From: Flavobacterium macrobrachii
GTDB taxonomy: Bacteria; Bacteroidota; Bacteroidia; Flavobacteriales; Flavobacteriaceae
Direction: 5' to 3'
DNA length: 39,849 bases
Assembly (NCBI RefSeq): GCF_014486675.1
Contig: NZ_JACTAC010000026.1
Span: forward strand, 1 to 39,849
Position numbers and translations under genes: made by a program
Notes under the pieces: generated by a model
Database searches by the model: none
What the model was told of the DNA's origin: nothing
The model's input: only the letters and a program-made list of their open reading frames with translations
Shown here: one piece after another, positions 35,638 to 39,849 of the stretch
Position numbering within the stretch: position 1 is the stretch's first letter
How the letters are laid out: each line of letters begins with the position of its first letter

Positions 35638-36292
35638 ATAATTTCAAATAAGTGTCCACAATATCAAATGAATCTTTTTTATAGCTTCTAATGGTTGCTT
35701 GTGATAAATCAAGCTCGTTTCTCAAACTTTCAAGTAATTTTCTTGGAAGTTTATAACCGTCTTTTTCATGCATTTTATAGGTTAAATAAATTACTTTATG
35801 TTTTGGAGATAATCGATCAAGTGCATTTTGAATTATTTCTTGAATTCGTTTTAACTCTCTCAGCTTTGATGGTTGCATATTTGATTGTTCCATATCTGGA
35901 AAATCTTTAATAATTTCTTCATCCCCAATATATGGACTTAAATCATTTCCAAGAATTTCATTTTTAAAACCAGGCAGAAGATTTTGAGCAATTCTAAAAA
36001 GAAAAAAAAGCACACAAAGGTCAATCTCTTTGTTACATTTATCCTTATTAAAACTTCCTGCGTATTTTCTAAATCTTTCAAATACCTTTTCACCTAATTG
36101 AACGGCATAATCTTGGTCTAAATTCCATTGCTTGCATATTGGAATTAATTTTTTCAACAACTGAATTTGAAACCTAAAACAGAATACCATGAATGCATCA
36201 TCAGACGTACTAGAGTATGCCGGATCATTTGACCATTGAATGTATTCAATGAGATTTTCGGTAGTTTCATTTTGTAATTCCTGCCACGCCAT
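35624..36292 (-). CDS. Sigma-70-like transcription factor, divergent from CBASS
   Basis: The reading frame extends to 36415, but the first 41 residues are a hydrophobic stretch encoded by promoter-type AT-rich DNA. A TAACTTTG -7-like box (minus strand, 36355-36362) lies inside it, so the ATG at 36292 (222 aa) is preferred. The N-terminal half resembles sigma region 2 (AFMVFCFRFQIQLLKK, DYAVQLGEKVFERFRKY). The C-terminal part resembles region 4 with a helix-turn-helix (LSPKHKVIYLTYKMHEK, LSQATIRSYKKDSF). It opens a three-gene operon ending in an ImmA/IrrE protease and faces the CBASS operon. Activation of CBASS transcription is inferred. Confidence 0.65.
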   Translation of the reverse strand: MAWQELQNETTENLIEYIQWSNDPAYSSTSDDAFMVFCFRFQIQLLKKLIPICKQWNLDQDYAVQLGEKVFERFRKYAGSFNKDKCNKEIDLCVLFFLFRIAQNLLPGFKNEILGNDLSPYIGDEEIIKDFPDMEQSNMQPSKLRELKRIQEIIQNALDRLSPKHKVIYLTYKMHEKDGYKLPRKLLESLRNELDLSQATIRSYKKDSFDIVDTYLKLYGSK

Positions 36293-36511
36293 GTATTGAT
36301 TCTGTATAATACTACCTAAAACCGTGGTAACGCTTTTGGTAGTAATAGTAGAGACAAAGTTATAAATTAAAATAAAGCTAACTATGATAATAATCAATAA
36401 ATTACTTACATACAAAATTAATGCTCCTTAAAAAATAGTTATTATGCCAGTATGTCAGATTACAATATAGGGAATAATATTTGAATAAACTTTTAACATA
36501 AAATTAATAAG

Positions 36512-37495
36512 ATGAAATACACAAACGACGAATTAGGTTTTTTTGTTGACAAAATTAAGCTAAAGGCTGAGGATATGCCAAAATACAGAGCTCAGATAAA
36601 TAATCTTAAAGAAAAACTGGAGAACAAAATTAAAAACGATGACAGTCATGGTCTAAAAGTGACAAAATACATTTTAGCAGGTTCTTGGAAAAAACATACA
36701 ATTTTAAAGCCAACTGGAGATTATCCAATAGATATTGATTTGGTTTTATTTGTTGGAGGCGATGATAATATACAGAACGATTTGAACAAACTTTTCGAAT
36801 ACATCATTACTTATCTTGAAGAAATATACCCTCAAAAAGACATCAGAAAAGTAGTTGATGCTAAGGGTAATACAAAATCTATAACAATTATCTTTAGTGG
36901 TTCAGGTTTAGAGGTAGATATTGTACCTGTTGTACCAATAGTGTCTCCAGCAGAATATGTTTGGCAACCATCAAGAAGAGGTGGTTCAAAATACATAACT
37001 AGTATTTCTAAACAACTCGATTTTTCTTTAAACAACAGAAGAAATAATCCATCATATACAAGTATAGTAAGAGCTTTAAAATGGTGGAGAAATGAAAAAG
37101 AAATAAAACCAACTGATGATGAGCCAGGATTATCTTCATACGTAATTGAATTAATAGTAGCTTACCTAGATATTAATAATGGGATAGAAACTAATATTGA
37201 AGAGGCAATAATTAGATTTTTTCAATTCTTGAGTGGACCAAATTTTCCTGTAATTTCATTTAAAAACGCTATAAATTCTGTACCAGCATACTACACTTCA
37301 AGTATTTATGTTGCCGATGATACAAATAATGAAAATAACGTTTCTAAAAGAATGACAGATAGTAAATGGAAAGAAATAGTTGAGGAAGCATCCGATGCGT
37401 TTGACTCACTTAATATTGCACAATCAAAAAGAAATGAAGGAGATACTTTAACAGAATGGAAATATGTTTTCGGTTCTACATTTAATGTAAAATAA
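36512..37495 (+). CDS. CBASS CD-NTase (cyclic oligonucleotide synthase)
   Basis: The 327-aa nucleotidyltransferase has the cGAS/DncV-like active site: GSW (57-59), the metal-binding pair Asp74-x-Asp76 (YPIDIDLVLF) and the third acid Asp136 (LEVDIVPV). The C-terminal helical lobe (about 175-325) includes ALKWWRNE and a GLSSYVIELIVAYL helix. Such enzymes make cyclic di- or trinucleotides on phage infection. The two accessory genes directly downstream (HORMA and TRIP13-like) mean its activity is probably gated by HORMA binding, as in E. coli CdnC. The clade and the signal molecule cannot be read from sequence. The next gene follows after 11 nt. Confidence 0.92.
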   Translation: MKYTNDELGFFVDKIKLKAEDMPKYRAQINNLKEKLENKIKNDDSHGLKVTKYILAGSWKKHTILKPTGDYPIDIDLVLFVGGDDNIQNDLNKLFEYIITYLEEIYPQKDIRKVVDAKGNTKSITIIFSGSGLEVDIVPVVPIVSPAEYVWQPSRRGGSKYITSISKQLDFSLNNRRNNPSYTSIVRALKWWRNEKEIKPTDDEPGLSSYVIELIVAYLDINNGIETNIEEAIIRFFQFLSGPNFPVISFKNAINSVPAYYTSSIYVADDTNNENNVSKRMTDSKWKEIVEEASDAFDSLNIAQSKRNEGDTLTEWKYVFGSTFNVK

Positions 37496-37506
37496 AAAAT
37501 ATAAAT

Positions 37507-38022
37507 ATGTACGGAACAAATACAATAACAGGAACTTACACTGTAATTGATATCAGAAAGACCTTTGAGGGTTGCGAGGCTGATATTAGAACAATTGCAA
37601 GAAGAACGGGTAAATGGACAATGAGTTATGTTGATGACTTATTCCATGATATAATGGAACTAGCTGAAAATGGCTATTTAGATACAGTTACAATTACTTT
37701 GAATAATTCTAATACTGGAACAGCAATAAGAGCTGCAAAATTTACCGTAAATTCTAACGGTACGGCGACATCAAGTGAAAGAGCAGGAAGTAATAATGAT
37801 TGGGAAAATTTAAGTAATACAAATTTATCAGTCATTTTGTCTTACACTTCTAAATGGCATAATTTGTCTGCAAGTGATAAAAGTAACTTTCAGAAAAATC
37901 ATTCATTTAAAATCGGCTGGGTATCATCAAGTGTAAACACGAGTTTCCCACACTTAAATAGTAATAACGCGCAACTATATGCCAGTAAAGGGTATGAACT
38001 GCAAAAAACAAATTTTAAATAA
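37507..38022 (+). CDS. Bacterial HORMA-domain protein (Cap7-like)
   Basis: The 171-aa protein resembles bacterial HORMA family 1. An N-terminal strand (TYTVIDIRKTF) is followed by a helix (CEADIRTIARRTGKW), a second helix (YVDDLFHDIMELAENGYL) and a beta-hairpin (DTVTITLNNSN, IRAAKFTVN). A long C-terminal safety-belt-like segment ends at LQKTNFK. In type III CBASS the HORMA protein senses infection by changing to a closed form on binding a peptide, and in that form activates the CD-NTase. It sits between the CD-NTase and the ATPase, sharing one base with the latter. Identification is by pattern and context. Confidence 0.8.
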   Translation: MYGTNTITGTYTVIDIRKTFEGCEADIRTIARRTGKWTMSYVDDLFHDIMELAENGYLDTVTITLNNSNTGTAIRAAKFTVNSNGTATSSERAGSNNDWENLSNTNLSVILSYTSKWHNLSASDKSNFQKNHSFKIGWVSSSVNTSFPHLNSNNAQLYASKGYELQKTNFK

Positions 38023-38906
38023 TGGCTTCAATATTTGATAATGCGACTGTACTTCCAAGTGCATCGATACAAGAAAAAACAAAAAATCTAGTTGGATTTG
38101 AAAAAAAATTTAATCGTATTTACACTAATCTTAAATTATTACTTGACCAAGAAGGATTAATAAATTGGAGTAAAAAATTCCATAATGTTCAGTTACCAGT
38201 AATTGATCAAATAAAAGATAAATATCCACTAATTATTTTAGCAGGAGATGCTGGAACTGGAAAAACTATTGCTGCTGAATCTATAGCTGACCGAATGGTT
38301 AGAGAACTAAAGAAAGAAGGTCATTTTCTGAAACTAAGCACAAGAGTTCGTGGAGAAGGTTTACATGGTCAGATGGGAAATTTGGTAAATGATGCTTTTG
38401 CAGAATTAAAAACACAAGCTGGTAAAAAAAGATTGGCATTTTTACTAATTGATGAGGCTGATGCTATTGCAACAACTCGTTCAACAATGCAAATGCACCA
38501 AGAAGAGAAAGCAGCTGTAAATACACTAATTCAAAAGATTGACGAAATTAGAGAATTGGACGGCAGAGCTATTGTGTTTATGTCAACAAATAGATTACAT
38601 TTTCTAGATGAAGCGATTCTCAGAAGAGCTGCAATAATTTTAGAATTTGAAAGACCCGATAAAGAGGAAAGAATTGAATTATTTGAAATGGGGTTAAAAG
38701 GAATTGATTTTTCAAAAGAACAACTTGAATCATTAGCCGATTTAACTGGTCCAGAACAAAATGATGGATTAGGACATTCCTTTTCAGATATAAGATTACG
38801 TGTTTTACCAGAAGCATTAGCGAATTCGTTTCCTGATAAAGCTTTAACTTACGAAATTTTGAGTGAAACAATAACCAAGATTCAACCAAGTCCAAAAATA
38901 ATATGA
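38022..38906 (+). CDS. TRIP13/Pch2-like AAA+ ATPase (Cap6-like)
   Basis: The 294-aa AAA+ protein has Walker A GDAGTGKT (75-82), Walker B LLIDEAD (141-147), sensor 1 STN (188-190) and an arginine finger pair Arg201-Arg202 (ILRRA). Sensor 2 lies in the GHSFSDIRLRVLPEAL region. TRIP13-like ATPases pull on the HORMA N-terminus to reopen it and keep the CD-NTase silent without infection. It starts on the last base of the HORMA stop (TAATG), and its own stop overlaps the effector start (ATGA), so all are produced together. Confidence 0.92.
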   Translation: MASIFDNATVLPSASIQEKTKNLVGFEKKFNRIYTNLKLLLDQEGLINWSKKFHNVQLPVIDQIKDKYPLIILAGDAGTGKTIAAESIADRMVRELKKEGHFLKLSTRVRGEGLHGQMGNLVNDAFAELKTQAGKKRLAFLLIDEADAIATTRSTMQMHQEEKAAVNTLIQKIDEIRELDGRAIVFMSTNRLHFLDEAILRRAAIILEFERPDKEERIELFEMGLKGIDFSKEQLESLADLTGPEQNDGLGHSFSDIRLRVLPEALANSFPDKALTYEILSETITKIQPSPKII

Positions 38907-39748
38907 TACGATATATAATTAAATTTTGCTTAGGTATAATATTAATAATTGTCGGGTACTATTTTGTATCTGACAATCTACAACCTGAAATTATAGGAGC
39001 TGGTATTCTTCTATTAGTTGACCTACTAATTTTAGATGTTTTCTATGATTTAATAACTAACCAGAAGAGAGTTTTTTTAGTGCTGAAATGTAAATATTTA
39101 GGATTTAAAAATCAATATATAAGATTTTCAATGTCTTATTTATACCGCATTAAAGTTAAAGACAAGTACCTTTTAGTGAAAAGTTCAAATTTTCCTCATT
39201 ATCAACTTGTTGGCGGTAAATATAAAAGATTAAAAGGAACACAAAGTCTACTTAGAAAAGAGTTTGAGGCTAAAGATGATGCAAAATTAGCTACAAGTGG
39301 TCTTATGAAACATGACTATGCACTATATGTACCAGCAAAAAATGCCATTAAATTTCTAGATTGGTTTAATAAAAGGCAGGATCGAGAAATTTCTCACTGG
39401 AGAGAATTCTATGAAGAACTTATAGCAGGTAAAGGAGAAATCTTATCAAGAGAAAATTTTCCTTATGTAAATTATAATTACGTTGGAACAGTAACTACTC
39501 CTGTAAAGCGAACACCAGGCTGGGACACTTATGAAATATTGCAATACGATATTTTAGATTTGATCCCTACTCCAAAACAAGAAAATGAGCTTGAAGAACT
39601 TTTAGAAAAAGGCGATACTGAATATATAAAATGGGCAGATGTAGAACTTATAAACTCATTAGGGCATTGTAAAAGAGAACAAAAACAGTTATACAAAATC
39701 GGAGAACACACAAAGTGGGCTTTGAATATTAAGTGGTCTAAAGACTAA
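38903..39748 (+). CDS. CBASS effector: two membrane helices plus NUDIX-like domain (Cap16-like)
   Basis: The 281-aa protein has two N-terminal membrane helices (about 4-22 and 30-50). A SMODS-associated NUDIX-type domain follows (about 72-200 and onward): YIRFSMSYLYRIKVKDKYLLVK, then QLVGGKYKR, then REFYEEL (167-173), which keeps the REUxEE core of a Nudix box. This layout is that of Cap16 effectors, where cyclic nucleotide binding by the NUDIX part is thought to trigger membrane damage. The Nudix box is degenerate, so binding rather than hydrolysis is likely. It is the last visible gene of the operon. Confidence 0.85.
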   Translation: MIRYIIKFCLGIILIIVGYYFVSDNLQPEIIGAGILLLVDLLILDVFYDLITNQKRVFLVLKCKYLGFKNQYIRFSMSYLYRIKVKDKYLLVKSSNFPHYQLVGGKYKRLKGTQSLLRKEFEAKDDAKLATSGLMKHDYALYVPAKNAIKFLDWFNKRQDREISHWREFYEELIAGKGEILSRENFPYVNYNYVGTVTTPVKRTPGWDTYEILQYDILDLIPTPKQENELEELLEKGDTEYIKWADVELINSLGHCKREQKQLYKIGEHTKWALNIKWSKD

Positions 39749-39849
39749 AATAAATATCTAATAAAGGTTATTTTTCGGTTCACGAGTTCTAATTGGCCTA
39801 TCATTAGTTTTAAACAACGACTAGATTTACATAAAAATAAATTATGATT

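Larger units (their letters stand above)
16290..39849. mobile_element. Candidate integrative element at tRNA-Ser (right end beyond window)
   Basis: An integrase gene lies immediately downstream of a tRNA and points away from it, and everything that follows (SusCD cluster, toxin, nuclease, protease and CBASS genes) is accessory in type. These are the hallmarks of a tRNA-targeted integrative element or genomic island. No second copy of the tRNA 3' end (a stretch such as TTCGAATCCCTCTTTCTCC) is visible to the right, so attR must lie outside the window or the element has decayed. No conjugation or replication genes are seen in the visible part. Several separate acquisitions at one hotspot are an alternative. 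Confidence 0.5.

Noticed and set aside
36293..36415. N-terminal membrane helix on the sigma-like protein
   Set aside because: The hydrophobic stretch comes from AT-rich intergenic-type DNA containing candidate -7 boxes; the ATG at 36292 gives a normal soluble start.
28081..39849. CRISPR array in the defence-rich region
   Set aside because: No regularly spaced direct repeats and no cas genes were seen.
16290..39849. Prophage
   Set aside because: No capsid, terminase, portal, tail or lysis genes are visible; only an integrase is present.

Overview
The window looks like a chromosome segment of a Flavobacterium-type Bacteroidota. It is AT-rich, and its promoters fit the Bacteroidota pattern TTTG-N(17-23)-TAnnTTTG. 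It also carries a SusC/SusD pair, a T9SS C-terminal sorting domain, a DUF6520 peptide and the flavobacterial gene run tpx-dgkA-ftsK-lolA-lptF/G-ribBA. No species can be named from the sequence alone.

Region 1 (about 1-16.1 kb) is mostly ordinary core genome. It holds an outer-membrane beta-barrel protein, kdsA, a small lipoprotein, a YeeE/YedE pair, a scar where two unrelated genes have been joined out of frame (3353-4604), a methionine gamma-lyase-type PLP enzyme divergent from an Lrp/AsnC regulator, a META-domain lipoprotein, lipoamide dehydrogenase, thiol peroxidase, DgkA, FtsK, LolA, an LptF/LptG permease and a RibBA-type protein whose second domain looks dead.

Region 2 starts at tRNA-Ser(UGA) (16205-16289). 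A tyrosine recombinase follows about 250 bp downstream, which is the usual left end of an integrative element at a tRNA 3' end. No second copy of the tRNA 3' end is visible to the right, so the element would run past the window edge (at least 23 kb). Its first cargo (17.9-27.6 kb) is an AraC-like regulator, a MauE/DoxX membrane protein with a large exported domain, a Cys-containing DUF6520 pre-peptide, and a convergent SusC-SusD-S9 peptidase operon. Together these suggest making, exporting, importing or digesting a peptide. A rod-shaped 6S-like RNA lies upstream of susC.

Region 3 (28.1-39.8 kb) is very AT-rich and reads as a defence island: a small XRE regulator, a 504-aa protein with a C-terminal Mrr-like PD-(D/E)XK nuclease signature, a DUF3800 gene broken by a 1-nt frameshift, a protein with a papain/transglutaminase-like Cys-His-Asp pattern, a MazF-like toxin with an unrecognised partner, a DUF1905/YdeI-like protein and a trypsin-like protease. 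It ends in a complete type III CBASS operon: CD-NTase, HORMA protein, TRIP13-like AAA+ ATPase, and a 2TM-NUDIX (Cap16-like) effector. Divergent from CBASS is a tightly overlapping trio: a sigma-70-like protein, a 115-aa protein and an ImmA/IrrE metalloprotease. This trio resembles in logic the CapH/CapP protease-repressor switch of other CBASS loci, but with a sigma-like protein in place of an HTH repressor. It is the best candidate here for an undescribed system.
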